DNA from: Clostridia bacterium
Lineage (GTDB): Bacteria > Bacillota > Clostridia > Oscillospirales > Acutalibacteraceae
Direction: 5' to 3'
DNA: 64,000 nt
Assembly: GCA_017513195.1 (NCBI GenBank)
Contig: JAFXGM010000018.1
Location: forward strand, 62,001-126,000
Below are positions 36,192 to 46,353 of the stretch, piece by piece. Position 1 is the first letter of the stretch. Each line of letters begins with the position of its first letter. The notes below the pieces were generated by a model. The model worked only from the letters and a program-made list of their open reading frames with translations. It had not been told where the DNA came from and searched no databases. A program made the position numbers and the translations under genes.

Positions 36192-37239
36192 CAGCTTCAC
36201 CCTTTATAAGAATATATACAAGCTTAACAGTGAGCTGTTCTAAAATCGACTTAGGGTCAGCGCCAAAACTCTTTAGCGATTTATCGGCATCTGCTATACT
36301 ATTAAGACTTAGATTAAGTTTATCGGCATTAAATTTTTTAAGAGTTTGTATTGCTCTGTCAATTAAAAAAATCTTGTTTTTGGGGTATTTAAAATCATCG
36401 GCAATATCATTCTTGCTTTTACCCGAAATATTAGCGGTATACGCTCTATAAATATCTACGTAACTCGAAGCAGTAACACTTAATATTACCATAGGATCTA
36501 TTCGCATAAAAAACATATCATCAAGCATTTTAATAGCAGTAGAAATATCACCTACAAAAATTTGCTTTACATACTCATAAACCGAAGCGTCAACAGATTT
36601 TACAGCTATTTGATCAACAATATCTTTAGAAATTTCGCCGCTACCTACAAATGAACACAATTTATCAAGTTCATTTTTTAGCGTGTTGAGGTCCAAACCC
36701 GAAATCTCAATCAAGTGTCTTGCTGCAATTTCGCCAAAATTACATCCGCGCTTTTTTGCACCATCAGATAACATTTTTACAAGTGCTGTTATACTGCGAT
36801 GGTTAATCTCGGCACAAATTCCGCCTACCTTTTCTACAGCCGATATTATCTTTTTTTCTTTGGCACCTTTTTTTGCGTCGAATTCTATTGAATCAAAACA
36901 AATAATCAAAACTGTAGTATCATTTGCGTTAGAAATAATTTCTAAAAGACGATCAAAATCGGTTTTTGAACAATGTTCAAAATCAAAATCAGAAAGAACA
37001 ACGCTTTTACGCTCTGCCATCATAGGAAATTGATTCACTGCATCAAAAACTTCCTGCAAATCTATATCGCCTTCAAATTTTTGTAGATTGAAAAAGGGAT
37101 CACCATCAGAAGCTTTTTTTGCCAAGGAATCTTTATAATAATTTTTCAAATAAGAATCGTCACCGAAAATTAGGTATATAGGCGAAAAGCTTCTCGCGGA
37201 TATGTCTTTTCTAACTTGTTCTTCATATACTATTGGCAT
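36184..37239 (-). CDS. holA: DNA polymerase III subunit delta
   Basis: Clamp-loader delta subunit, 351 aa from ATG 37239. N-terminal YLIFGDDSYLKNYY with the degenerate AAA+ fold, then ISGLDLNTLKNELDKL and the C-terminal collar domain, all typical of Firmicute HolA. It overlaps the comEC end by 17 bases; comEC-holA is a common clostridial pair. Confidence 0.92.
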   Translation of the reverse strand: MPIVYEEQVRKDISARSFSPIYLIFGDDSYLKNYYKDSLAKKASDGDPFFNLQKFEGDIDLQEVFDAVNQFPMMAERKSVVLSDFDFEHCSKTDFDRLLEIISNANDTTVLIICFDSIEFDAKKGAKEKKIISAVEKVGGICAEINHRSITALVKMLSDGAKKRGCNFGEIAARHLIEISGLDLNTLKNELDKLCSFVGSGEISKDIVDQIAVKSVDASVYEYVKQIFVGDISTAIKMLDDMFFMRIDPMVILSVTASSYVDIYRAYTANISGKSKNDIADDFKYPKNKIFLIDRAIQTLKKFNADKLNLSLNSIADADKSLKSFGADPKSILEQLTVKLVYILIKGEAVD

Positions 37240-38698
37240 TAAAATCACTTCTTTTCTTCTTATATTCATAATAATACATGTAGCCTATTATTAAAGCTAT
37301 AAAAAATATTGACCACCAAAAAGCGCTTTTAGGAAGCACTGCAACAGTTACGGGCAATTTTGCAATTTGATTTACTATGTATTGACAAAACTGTGAGCAC
37401 AGTCCGGCCAAGTGAAACATTAGAAAACTAATGTGATGAATAATAGGAATTGCATTTACTAAAACAGCAATAATATTAGAAATAAGCGCGATGGTTATAG
37501 GTATATTAATAATTAGATTGGTTATGGGCCCTACAATTGATACATAACCAAAAACTTTAATAATGATCGGTAATGTAAATATAACGGCAATAAAAGAACA
37601 CAAAACCGAACCAATTATAGTTTTTAAAAATAATGATTTTATGTTAAATCGACTATTTAATATATTCAAATAAAATGGAACAATCCAAATAATTGCAAGT
37701 GTAGAAACAACTGATAATAGAAAAGAAACATTTAAAACAATAAAAGGCGCAGTTATAATGATTATTGTAATTGCTGTAAGCAGCGAGCTTAAAGAATCAT
37801 TGTCACGATTAAAAATTGGAGCTATACCGGCTACAACAAACATTGCACCCGCTCTTGTAATTGAGGCGGTAAATCCACAAACAGAATAAATTATAAAAAC
37901 AACGAATATTGATAAAATACATCGAACATATTTATTGTAAAAAATCTTATCAATAAAAAGAAAAATTGCCGCCATAATAATTGATAAATGCATACCGGAT
38001 ACAACAATTACATGACTAATACCTGTGGTTTTAATATTATGAGAAAAGTCTTCGCTAAGCAAACATTTATCGCCTGTTGTAATTGCCAGTAACAGTCCGG
38101 CTTTATCACCCGAAAAACGCGCAGAAATGTTTTTCTTTACATATTGTCTAACATCGCCCAGCGATTTATAAAAGACATCTTTTTTATTAAGTTTTACAAT
38201 TGTTTTTGTGTTTGCCGTTGCATATATTCCTTCACTAAAATTTGAAATACGATATTTATTGTTTTCCTTTATCGAATTTAGTCTTAATGTTACTTTAATA
38301 ACGTCGCCGTATTTAAGTTTTGTTTTTTTATAATCAAAAAGAAGTATTTTTGTTCCGTTTGGAATTGAATCACAGTTTTTCTCTTTAATAACAACATTAT
38401 TGTAATCGTCATAAGCAGTTAAATCTTCTACAACAACGAACTCGCCCTTGATATAATCACCGTCTAAATCATTGATCGATTCAATTTTTGCAAATTCAAG
38501 AAAAAGACTACCAATGAAAAAACTAATAAAAACAAATACAGTTAAATATTTATATTGCTTTTTAAATGTAAAAATTAGTAATGTCAATAGCGCAACAATT
38601 ATTAAAAAGTATGTTAAGGATTTTGAAAACAACGAACCGGCACTTATAGTACAACAGGCGATTGCTGCAAAAAACATTGGTCGTTTTAGAATATTCAT
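37223..38698 (-). CDS. comEC: ComEC/Rec2-type DNA uptake channel, short form
   Basis: Polytopic membrane protein, 491 aa. N-terminal membrane helices, an OB-like soluble segment (about 60-170), then the competence domain with HVIVVSGMHLS and many membrane helices. Full-length ComEC is about 750 aa and ends in a metallo-beta-lactamase-like domain. That domain is absent here: the reading frame stops after the last membrane helices, a KKKRSD tail. No separate MBL gene follows, and no other competence gene is in view. Confidence 0.85.
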   Translation of the reverse strand: MNILKRPMFFAAIACCTISAGSLFSKSLTYFLIIVALLTLLIFTFKKQYKYLTVFVFISFFIGSLFLEFAKIESINDLDGDYIKGEFVVVEDLTAYDDYNNVVIKEKNCDSIPNGTKILLFDYKKTKLKYGDVIKVTLRLNSIKENNKYRISNFSEGIYATANTKTIVKLNKKDVFYKSLGDVRQYVKKNISARFSGDKAGLLLAITTGDKCLLSEDFSHNIKTTGISHVIVVSGMHLSIIMAAIFLFIDKIFYNKYVRCILSIFVVFIIYSVCGFTASITRAGAMFVVAGIAPIFNRDNDSLSSLLTAITIIIITAPFIVLNVSFLLSVVSTLAIIWIVPFYLNILNSRFNIKSLFLKTIIGSVLCSFIAVIFTLPIIIKVFGYVSIVGPITNLIINIPITIALISNIIAVLVNAIPIIHHISFLMFHLAGLCSQFCQYIVNQIAKLPVTVAVLPKSAFWWSIFFIALIIGYMYYYEYKKKRSDFNANSI

Positions 38699-38701
38699 AT
38701 T

Positions 38702-39274
38702 TTAAAACAAATCAATATTTAAAACATTTAAATGTTCAAGTAAAATTTTCACGCCAATCAGTATTAAAATTATACCTCCGGCCAACTCTGCTTTTGACTT
38801 ATAAACCGAGCCAAATTTATGGCCAATAAGCACACCTATAGACGACAAAACAAATGTAGTAATGCCGATTATCAAAATTGCAACCCAAATATTGATATCA
38901 TCAATTGCAAATGCAATACCAACTGCAAGCGCATCAATGCTGGTGGCAATTGCCAAAATAAAAAGTTCTTTTATACTAAAGCACGAACAGCAATCATCAT
39001 CTTCTTTTTGAAAAGCCTCTATTGCCATTTTACCACCGATAAACAGTAGTAGACCAAAGGCAACCCAATGATCAAAATCCTCTATGTAGGTCTTAAAACT
39101 ACGACCAAGTGCCCAACCAATAAGTGGCATTAATGCTTGAAATCCACCAAAAAATATAGCAATTAAGCTCATTTGTTTATAGTTAAGCCTTTGCATTTTT
39201 AATCCTTTGCAAATAGCAACGGCAAATGCATCCATTGAAAGTCCTATTCCTGTTAAAAAAACAGTTAAAAGCAT
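38702..39274 (-). CDS. mntP: MntP-family manganese efflux pump
   Basis: Six-helix membrane protein, 190 aa, with the paired motifs GLSMDAFAVA and ATSIDALAVG whose Asp residues bind the metal. The EDDDCCSC stretch (about residue 92) is an unusual Cys/Asp-rich loop that might bind metal. No yybP-ykoY-type riboswitch is seen; it lies directly between rsgA and comEC. Confidence 0.88.
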   Translation of the reverse strand: MLLTVFLTGIGLSMDAFAVAICKGLKMQRLNYKQMSLIAIFFGGFQALMPLIGWALGRSFKTYIEDFDHWVAFGLLLFIGGKMAIEAFQKEDDDCCSCFSIKELFILAIATSIDALAVGIAFAIDDINIWVAILIIGITTFVLSSIGVLIGHKFGSVYKSKAELAGGIILILIGVKILLEHLNVLNIDLF

Positions 39275-39290
39275 ACAATCATCCTATAAA

Positions 39291-40181
39291 TTATTTTTGT
39301 TTTGTGTTCCATGCAGTTACATCTTTTAGTTCATTTGCAAGTGCAACATAGCTATCATGACGAGATTTTTGAATTTTACCATTTTTTAACGCATCAATAA
39401 CGGCGCAACCCTTTTCACAAGTGTGAGAACAAGAATTAAATTTACAATTTCCAAGATACTCATCAAAATCCGGAAAACAGTCAGCAAGCGACAGTTTAAA
39501 ATCATATAAATCTTCATTGGTCTCTACCGTTGAAAATCCCGGAGTATCAACTACGTACGCACCATTACCTACAAAAAATAGTTCGGTATGGCGAGTTGTA
39601 TGCCTTCCTCTGCCAAGCTTATCACTTACCTCGCCTGTTTTTAGCTGCAATTCCGGAAACAGCGAATTTAGTAGACTAGATTTGCCAACACCGGAGTTCC
39701 CCGAAAAAGCACAAACACAATTATTCATTTCATCCCTTAGTGAATCAATTCCAATTCGTTCTTTGGCAGATACAATATAGGTTTTAAATCCGGTATTTAC
39801 ATATATTTGATAATACTCATCAAATGAACCCATATCTGACTTGTTGAATACTATTATAGGTTCAATATTATTATATATTGCAAGTGCTGTAAGTCTATCA
39901 ATCATTAATGTATCGGGTGCCGGTGTCGCATATGCAGATACGATAAACATTTTATCTATATTTGCAACAAGTGGTCTGTTAAATAGATTTTTTCTGGTGG
40001 CAATTTGCTCTACTATGCCGTGGGTATCATCGGTTAATGAAAACTCAACTATATCACCCACAACAGGGGAAACTCCCGCCTTGCGGAAGTTTCCCCTGGC
40101 TTTACATTCGTATACATTACCGTCACAAGCGACATAGTAAAAGCCGGAAATTGCTTTAACAAGTATACCTTTTTTCGTCAT
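39291..40181 (-). CDS. rsgA: Ribosome small-subunit GTPase RsgA
   Basis: Late 30S assembly GTPase. 296 aa: OB domain, circularly permuted GTPase (G4 FNKSD, G1 GNSGVGKSSLLN, G3 DTPGFS), and a C-terminal zinc site in the order Cys, Cys, His, Cys (CKFNSCSHTCEKGC). One base after prkC, and part of the conserved prpC-prkC-rsgA block. Confidence 0.95.
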   Translation of the reverse strand: MTKKGILVKAISGFYYVACDGNVYECKARGNFRKAGVSPVVGDIVEFSLTDDTHGIVEQIATRKNLFNRPLVANIDKMFIVSAYATPAPDTLMIDRLTALAIYNNIEPIIVFNKSDMGSFDEYYQIYVNTGFKTYIVSAKERIGIDSLRDEMNNCVCAFSGNSGVGKSSLLNSLFPELQLKTGEVSDKLGRGRHTTRHTELFFVGNGAYVVDTPGFSTVETNEDLYDFKLSLADCFPDFDEYLGNCKFNSCSHTCEKGCAVIDALKNGKIQKSRHDSYVALANELKDVTAWNTKQK

Positions 40182-40182
40182 A

Positions 40183-42366
40183 TTATTCTATTTCGGTCGA
40201 TTTGCAAATAATGCAATCACCATCAACTGGTTTTTGATGTTCACCGTTTTCGGTATTAGGGCAGGTTTCGTGGTCGGCATCGGTGTGTTCCTGACCGTCA
40301 ACTAACTCGGCACCACACAAATCGCAATATACATGTTGGGTAGGTTCGTTTGAAACATATTCTTGATAATCATATATTTTTTTATCGTTATCAATGTTAT
40401 CCTTACTGGTACCCTTTGCCGTATCAATTGTTAAAATAGCGTAATCATACCAAGTATCATCATTACCAAAACGAACCTTTAACGTATATTTTACAGACTT
40501 ATCATTGGAAACCATTTCCTTGAAAGCGTGACTGGTCTTCTTGCTAAAGTTCAATTCTGTACTTTCCTCTAACTTTTCACCATCATACCAAATAGAAATA
40601 TAACCGGTTTCTTTATAATCTTTAAAGTCATCTCTGATTGGTGCAGTTATTTTGTACTTATAATCAGTAATACCTGTACTAATATAGATCTTAATTTCAG
40701 TGCCTTCCGGAACCAATTCACTGGAGTTAGCGTCGGGAGTTTGGGTAATAACACGGCCTTTACTTGTGTTTTCATTAGGGGTAAGATTGCGTTCCTCAAT
40801 AACAGCAACAAGGCCTAAATCTTCAACGTCTTTTATAGCGGTTTCCTTAGTTAATCCAACAAGATTTGGTATTTTTACCATTTTGGTAGGCTTACCTGTA
40901 CTAATATATACTAATATTTCAGCGCCTTCTGCCCAATATGTTCCAAACTTTGGTTCGGTTTCAATTACGTTACCGGCCTCAACCTCATCGTGTGGTAATT
41001 CCTTAATTGCAACAGTAAATCCGTGAGATTCAAGTTCGGTTTTTGCGTATGATTCCGTCTTTCCATTAACATTTGGAACAAGAATAGTATTTTTACCCTG
41101 ACTTATATAAAGTGTAATTGTATCGCCGCTTTTAAGTTTCTTTCCGGGAGCAAAGGATTGGTCACAGACAACATTAATTGCGTACTCATCGTTCTTCACA
41201 TGTTCAACCTTAAATTCGAACACATTGTCTCTAAATAATTCGTGGCGTTCAACCTCTTCAAGTGTCATACCAACAAATTCTGGGCATTCTACTTCAACCG
41301 TTCTATTCTCACTGTTACTAGACAAGAAAATAATAACAACAGCAATAATGGCAACAACAAGTGCAGAAGCAATACCAATAAGAATTGGTATCATATTGTT
41401 CTTTTCTTTAACCTCTTCTACCTCTTCTTCCTGTGGTTCAGGCACAACAACGGCAGAGGCCGGTGTAGCAGACATTATAGAATCAACATACTTTGTTGGT
41501 GAATTGTCAACAAAATACGAATAGTCGAAGGTGGATTCAGGATCTTTTTTAAATTGCTCTAAATCGCAAAGCATTTCAGACGCTGATTGATATCTGCGCT
41601 CTGGTGTCTTTTGCATAGCGTGCATTGTAATTTGTTCAAGACCAAGTGGAATTGCGGGATTAATTTCAGTTGGTAATTTGGGGTCACGCTGTAATTGCAT
41701 AATAGCAACCGATACAGCGCTTTCGGCCTCAAACGGTAACTGACCTGTTAACATCTCATAAAGGATAACACCTAATGAGTAAATATCGGCTTTTTCATCG
41801 GTCTTTTCACCACGAGCCTGTTCAGGGCTAATATAGTGCACAGAACCAATAGCCTTGTCAGTAATGGTGCGTTGTTCGTTTCTTGCAAAACGTGCTATAC
41901 CAAAGTCGGCAACCTTAATAGTACCATCAGAAAGCACCATAATATTTTGTGGCTTAACGTCGCGATGAACAATTCCTTTGTCGTGCGCGTGCTGCAATGC
42001 TTTTAAAATCTGAATTGTAAAGAATACAGCATCTTTCCATCTAAGGCTGCCCTGACGTTCAATAAATTCTTTTAGAGTAATACCATCAATATACTCCATA
42101 ACAATATATTGAATTAAATCGCCAAAGCTTACGTCATAAACCTTTACAATATTAGGATGTGAAAGAACCGCAATTGCCTTTGACTCGTTTTTAAATCTGC
42201 GTATAAATTCATCATTAGAAATGAATTCTTCCTTTAAAATCTTAATAGCAACTATGCGATTTTCAACATTGTCGTATGCTTTATATACAACAGCCATACC
42301 GCCAACGCCAATTATCTCTTGAATTTCATAGCGTCCATCTAGACGTTTACCTACAAACTTATCCAT
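40183..42366 (-). CDS. prkC: PASTA-domain Ser/Thr protein kinase with extracellular Cys-rich tail
   Basis: Transmembrane kinase sensing muropeptides. 727 aa from ATG 42366 (AAAGGA site). Kinase domain about 10-270: GVGGMAVVY loop, Lys42, HRD 134-136, DFG 154-156. Membrane helix about 326-349, then three PASTA domains. After these comes an extra region of about 150 residues: a beta domain and a tail with CDLCGAELVDGQEHTDADHE, CPN and CIICKSTE. The four Cys pairs resemble a zinc ribbon, odd for an extracellular segment. Confidence 0.93.
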   Translation of the reverse strand: MDKFVGKRLDGRYEIQEIIGVGGMAVVYKAYDNVENRIVAIKILKEEFISNDEFIRRFKNESKAIAVLSHPNIVKVYDVSFGDLIQYIVMEYIDGITLKEFIERQGSLRWKDAVFFTIQILKALQHAHDKGIVHRDVKPQNIMVLSDGTIKVADFGIARFARNEQRTITDKAIGSVHYISPEQARGEKTDEKADIYSLGVILYEMLTGQLPFEAESAVSVAIMQLQRDPKLPTEINPAIPLGLEQITMHAMQKTPERRYQSASEMLCDLEQFKKDPESTFDYSYFVDNSPTKYVDSIMSATPASAVVVPEPQEEEVEEVKEKNNMIPILIGIASALVVAIIAVVIIFLSSNSENRTVEVECPEFVGMTLEEVERHELFRDNVFEFKVEHVKNDEYAINVVCDQSFAPGKKLKSGDTITLYISQGKNTILVPNVNGKTESYAKTELESHGFTVAIKELPHDEVEAGNVIETEPKFGTYWAEGAEILVYISTGKPTKMVKIPNLVGLTKETAIKDVEDLGLVAVIEERNLTPNENTSKGRVITQTPDANSSELVPEGTEIKIYISTGITDYKYKITAPIRDDFKDYKETGYISIWYDGEKLEESTELNFSKKTSHAFKEMVSNDKSVKYTLKVRFGNDDTWYDYAILTIDTAKGTSKDNIDNDKKIYDYQEYVSNEPTQHVYCDLCGAELVDGQEHTDADHETCPNTENGEHQKPVDGDCIICKSTEIE

Positions 42367-42386
42367 AAATAGCACTATCCTTTCTA

Positions 42387-43112
42387 TCAGTGAGACACAA
42401 CCGCTACGGTTATATTATCTCGACCGCCACCTGAATTAGCTTCATCAATTAATATTGTTGTAATTTTATCTAAAGCATTATTTTTAACAATGCTTAATAT
42501 GCTGTTTTCACTAACATAATTTGACATACCATCGGTGCAAAGTAAAATTATATCATCTTTAGAAATATCAACACAATAACTATCGATTACTATATTATCC
42601 TCAACACCAAGCGCACGAGTTATAATATTTTTTTCGGGATGCGTTTTTGCTTCTTCTGCAGATATCTTACCAAGCTCTACCAATGATTGAACCATTGTAT
42701 GATCACGAGTGATTTGTGTTATTTGTTCATTAATCAAGTACGCGCGACTATCACCGGCGCTACATATAACAGCCTGATTTTCAAAGGCTATCGTAGCAAC
42801 AACAGTAGTACCCATACCAGATAATTGCTCGTCTTTTTTAGATAAAGTAAACACTTCCAAATTAGCCGAGTTAATAGCGTTGTCTAACAGCCTAATTATA
42901 TCATCAGAGGACATAGCAGGATTATATGCATTTATAACATACTGAGATATTATTTCAACCGCTGTTTTGCTGGCAATATCACCGGCACTAGCGCCGCCCA
43001 TACCATCACAAACTACTGCAAGTGCTGCGCCGTTTGATAACGTATTGATATAGAATGCATCTTGGTTTATAGTACGAACCTTACCAACATCAGTTTTAGC
43101 AAATAGTTGCAC
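42387..43112 (-). CDS. prpC: PP2C-family Ser/Thr phosphatase
   Basis: Cognate phosphatase of PrkC. 241 aa with metal-binding motifs RTINQDAFYI, CDGMGGASAGD, CSAGDSRAYL and CTDGMSNYV, and GGGRDNITV near the end. GTG start after GGAGG; it overlaps rlmN by 17 bases and precedes prkC by 20. Confidence 0.95.
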   Translation of the reverse strand: MQLFAKTDVGKVRTINQDAFYINTLSNGAALAVVCDGMGGASAGDIASKTAVEIISQYVINAYNPAMSSDDIIRLLDNAINSANLEVFTLSKKDEQLSGMGTTVVATIAFENQAVICSAGDSRAYLINEQITQITRDHTMVQSLVELGKISAEEAKTHPEKNIITRALGVEDNIVIDSYCVDISKDDIILLCTDGMSNYVSENSILSIVKNNALDKITTILIDEANSGGGRDNITVAVVSH

Positions 43113-44181
43113 CTTCTATCTCCTCCTTTGTTTTCTTTTTAAGTTGACCGCATGAAGCATCAATATCAGCACCCAAGGTGCGTCTTATTGTTGCATTCAA
43201 ACCAAGGCTTTCAAGCTTTTTTTGAAAAGCAATAATTGCCTTGCGGTCCGGTTTTTTAAATGTGTTTTCCTTAACAGGATTAGCGGGAATTAAATTAACG
43301 TGACACATAATGCCTTTTAATCGCGTTACTAATTCTTTAGCACAAGCATCACTGTCGTTTATACCTTCAATCAAAGCATATTCAAAAGAAATACGTCTTG
43401 TTGTAACCTTTTGATACTCGCGACACGCAGAAAGCAGTGCATCAATGTTCCATTTTTTATTAACGGGCATTGTGCGATTTCTTATTTCGTCATTGGGCGC
43501 ATGAAGAGAAATTGAAAGCGTTATTGGTAAATTATGTTCAGCCAATCGTTTTATACTGCTTACAACACCTGAGGTTGAAAGCGAAATATGTCTAAGGCCA
43601 ATATTAAGACCATTTTCATCACTTACAAGCTTTAAAAACTGAATACTGTTATCGAAATTATCAAGCGGTTCGCCCATGCCCATCATAACAACGTTAGATA
43701 TTCTTATATTATTATCTCGCTGTGCATAGGTAATTTGAGCCAGCATTTCAGATGCTGTAAGATTTCTAGTCAGACCGAAAAGCCCTGATGCACAAAACTT
43801 GCAGCCCATACGACAACCAACCTGTGTAGAAATACACACGGTATAGCCGTGTTCATATTTCATAAGAACAGATTCGATAAGTTCGCCGTCATAAAGCTCA
43901 TAAACGTATTTGATTGTGCCATCAATTTGCGATACATACCTTTTAAGTGGTTTAACCGTTGCTATATAGCCAATCTCGTTTAACTTTTCCCTTAACGAGA
44001 TTGGTATATTGGTCATTTCGTCAAAGCCTTGTACACCAGACTGTAACCATTTAAAAAGCTGCAAAGCTCGAAATTTTGGTTGATTTAAATCAACTACAAG
44101 TTGCGTTATCGCTTCTAAATTCATAGAGCAAATATCAAGCTTATTAGAAATAAAATCACCTGCTTTTTTGCAAAAGCGCAC
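43096..44181 (-). CDS. rlmN: 23S rRNA/tRNA adenine-C2 methyltransferase
   Basis: Radical SAM methylase of A2503 in 23S rRNA and A37 in some tRNAs. Motif CRMGCKFC, and the C-terminal methyl-carrying Cys in DASCGQL. The start is unclear: GTG 44181 (no clear site), ATG 44124 (loses conserved sequence), or a rare ATT at 44151 behind AGGTGA just after the rsmB stop, which would give a family-like N-terminus (SNKLDICSMNLEAI). Coordinates use the longest frame. It overlaps the rsmB end. Confidence 0.92.
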   Translation of the reverse strand: MRFCKKAGDFISNKLDICSMNLEAITQLVVDLNQPKFRALQLFKWLQSGVQGFDEMTNIPISLREKLNEIGYIATVKPLKRYVSQIDGTIKYVYELYDGELIESVLMKYEHGYTVCISTQVGCRMGCKFCASGLFGLTRNLTASEMLAQITYAQRDNNIRISNVVMMGMGEPLDNFDNSIQFLKLVSDENGLNIGLRHISLSTSGVVSSIKRLAEHNLPITLSISLHAPNDEIRNRTMPVNKKWNIDALLSACREYQKVTTRRISFEYALIEGINDSDACAKELVTRLKGIMCHVNLIPANPVKENTFKKPDRKAIIAFQKKLESLGLNATIRRTLGADIDASCGQLKKKTKEEIEGATIC

Positions 44182-45430
44182 AGTAAAAACCGTCGCTACC
44201 GTCTATGTGTGGCATAAACGTACGTTGGTATTTTAACTCATATTGGGGGTATTTGTCAAGAAAACGCTTAATAACCCCTTCGTTTTCACACTTACGAAGT
44301 GTGCAGGTAGAGTACAAAATACGTCCGTTTTCATTAAGATATAAACAAGAATTTTCAAGTATATGTAACTGAATATCCGTAATGTCTTGATATTCACTTA
44401 TATCTTTATATTTTATCTCTGGTTTTCGGCGTATTACACCAAGTCCTGAACATAACACGTCACAAAGAATAACGTCAAAGTTTCCAAGTTTATCGTTAAT
44501 AAGGATTGCATCATTTTGTATCGCCTTAATATTTGTAATGCCTAAACGCTTGGCACCTTTAGTTATTAAATCAACACGCTGCTTATATAAATCACAGGCG
44601 ATAATTTCACCTTTATTATACATATACTGCGCCATTGTAAAAGTTTTTCCACCCGGTGCCGCGCATACGTCTAACACTCTTTCGGAAGATTTTGGTGATA
44701 AAATATTAACAACGGTTTGCGAGGCAATATCTTGAACGTGAAAGAGTCCATCTTTATATGCCTTGCATTTTGAAACGTCTATACCGCCTATAACGTCTAT
44801 TGCGTTATCAAGCGCAGACGACTGTGCTAATATATTATCATTATGTAATGTGTCGAGCAATTCTTCAACATTTGTTTTTAAAGTGTTTACTCTTAACGTT
44901 ACGGGTGGTGTTTTTAGCGAATGCTCTAAAAGCTTTATCGTGTTATCGATACCATAATCATTAACAAAGCTTTCTACAATCCATTCGGGACAGGAATATT
45001 TTACGCTTAACGATTTATTATCGTTACCGTTAGGTAAATTTGTTCCCACACGTAAAACGTTCCTTAAAACGCCATTTACAAAGCCTGATAAATTCTTGCA
45101 TTTTGAGTTTTTAATAATTTTAACCGCTTCGTTGACGGCTGCGCTATCGGGAATTTTATCAAGATACATTATCTGATAAAGCGCAATCCGCAAACATTCC
45201 AACACAAAGGGTTTTACTTTTTTAAGCGGTGTGTTTATAAAGTTTGATAAAACATAATCCAAAGTTATGGTTCTATCGAGGACTCCATAAAATATAGCGG
45301 TTGCTAATGCCCTATCAGATGGGGACAAATCGTTTTCATTTAAATATTTATTAAGTGTAATGTTAGAATATGCCCCGCCGTCACGAACGTCACACAAGGC
45401 ATTTAAAGCAACCTTTCTTGCGTTTGCCAT
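44156..45430 (-). CDS. rsmB: 16S rRNA m5C967 methyltransferase
   Basis: 424 aa. NusB-like RNA-binding N-terminal domain (about 1-140), then a Rossmann methylase with SAM site DVCAAPGGKTF and the two catalytic Cys regions LCDVLCSGLG and YSTCTLRKCEN. Its start shares a base with the fmt stop. Confidence 0.95.
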   Translation of the reverse strand: MANARKVALNALCDVRDGGAYSNITLNKYLNENDLSPSDRALATAIFYGVLDRTITLDYVLSNFINTPLKKVKPFVLECLRIALYQIMYLDKIPDSAAVNEAVKIIKNSKCKNLSGFVNGVLRNVLRVGTNLPNGNDNKSLSVKYSCPEWIVESFVNDYGIDNTIKLLEHSLKTPPVTLRVNTLKTNVEELLDTLHNDNILAQSSALDNAIDVIGGIDVSKCKAYKDGLFHVQDIASQTVVNILSPKSSERVLDVCAAPGGKTFTMAQYMYNKGEIIACDLYKQRVDLITKGAKRLGITNIKAIQNDAILINDKLGNFDVILCDVLCSGLGVIRRKPEIKYKDISEYQDITDIQLHILENSCLYLNENGRILYSTCTLRKCENEGVIKRFLDKYPQYELKYQRTFMPHIDGSDGFYCALLQKSR

Positions 45431-46353
45431 TATTCAACGACCGTACCTTTCGAAATTGCGTGACCATTTAACATTTGCGATGCGCTCATTATCTTGGCAC
45501 CTTCAGGTTGAACTGTAATTAGCTCGACACTACCACCTTTACAAGATATTACGAGTTTATTATTACTATCAATAACAACACCACATTCTTGCGCAGTAAG
45601 GTTAGCCTTTTTTGCCTTAATGACCTTAATGCGCTTTCCATTAATAAAACAATATGCGCATGGCCACGAATAAAATCCGCGTACTGCATTGCAAATCTCA
45701 TCGACAGTTTTGTTGAAATCGAGGTGTGCCATCTCTTTTTTAATTATTGGTGCATAGGTGGCATCATCTTCGTCCTGCTTTACAGGATTAAGAACGCCCT
45801 GTTCGGCCTTTCTTAAGGTAGATATCATCAAATCGGCTGAAAGTGGAGCCAATCGGTCGAACAATTCCTCTGCCGTTTCATCAACGCCAATTTCGGTAAT
45901 TGCGGTTTCTAATATATCACCTGTATCTATGCCTTCGTCCATAAGTTGTGTTGTAACACCGGTATGTCTTTCACCGTTTACAATAGCCCATTGAATGGGC
46001 GCAGAGCCGCGAAGCTTTGGTAGTAGTGAGGCATGACCGTTTATACAACCATATTTGGGCAAATCAAGAATTTCTTTTGGTAATATTTTACCATATGCAA
46101 CAACAACTATTGCATCGGGGTTAAGTTCTTTTAAAACTTTATATGCTTCACCGTCGCGCAAAGTTTTGGGTTGGTACACGGGAATATCATATTTTTGTGC
46201 CAAAACCTTTGTTTCAGGCGGGGTTAAAATTTGCTTTCTACCGACAGGCTTATCTGGTTGTGCAAAAACTGCCGCTATATCATATTTTTCATCAATAAGC
46301 TTTTGTAATGTTACAGCCGCATAATCGGGCGTACCCATAAATACAATACGCAT
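45430..46353 (-). CDS. fmt: Methionyl-tRNA formyltransferase
   Basis: Formylates initiator Met-tRNA. 307 aa with VFMGTPDYAA, the catalytic HASLLPKLRGSAPI block and a C-terminal OB domain. Coupled to def by a one-base stop/start overlap, a near-universal pair. Confidence 0.96.
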   Translation of the reverse strand: MRIVFMGTPDYAAVTLQKLIDEKYDIAAVFAQPDKPVGRKQILTPPETKVLAQKYDIPVYQPKTLRDGEAYKVLKELNPDAIVVVAYGKILPKEILDLPKYGCINGHASLLPKLRGSAPIQWAIVNGERHTGVTTQLMDEGIDTGDILETAITEIGVDETAEELFDRLAPLSADLMISTLRKAEQGVLNPVKQDEDDATYAPIIKKEMAHLDFNKTVDEICNAVRGFYSWPCAYCFINGKRIKVIKAKKANLTAQECGVVIDSNNKLVISCKGGSVELITVQPEGAKIMSASQMLNGHAISKGTVVE

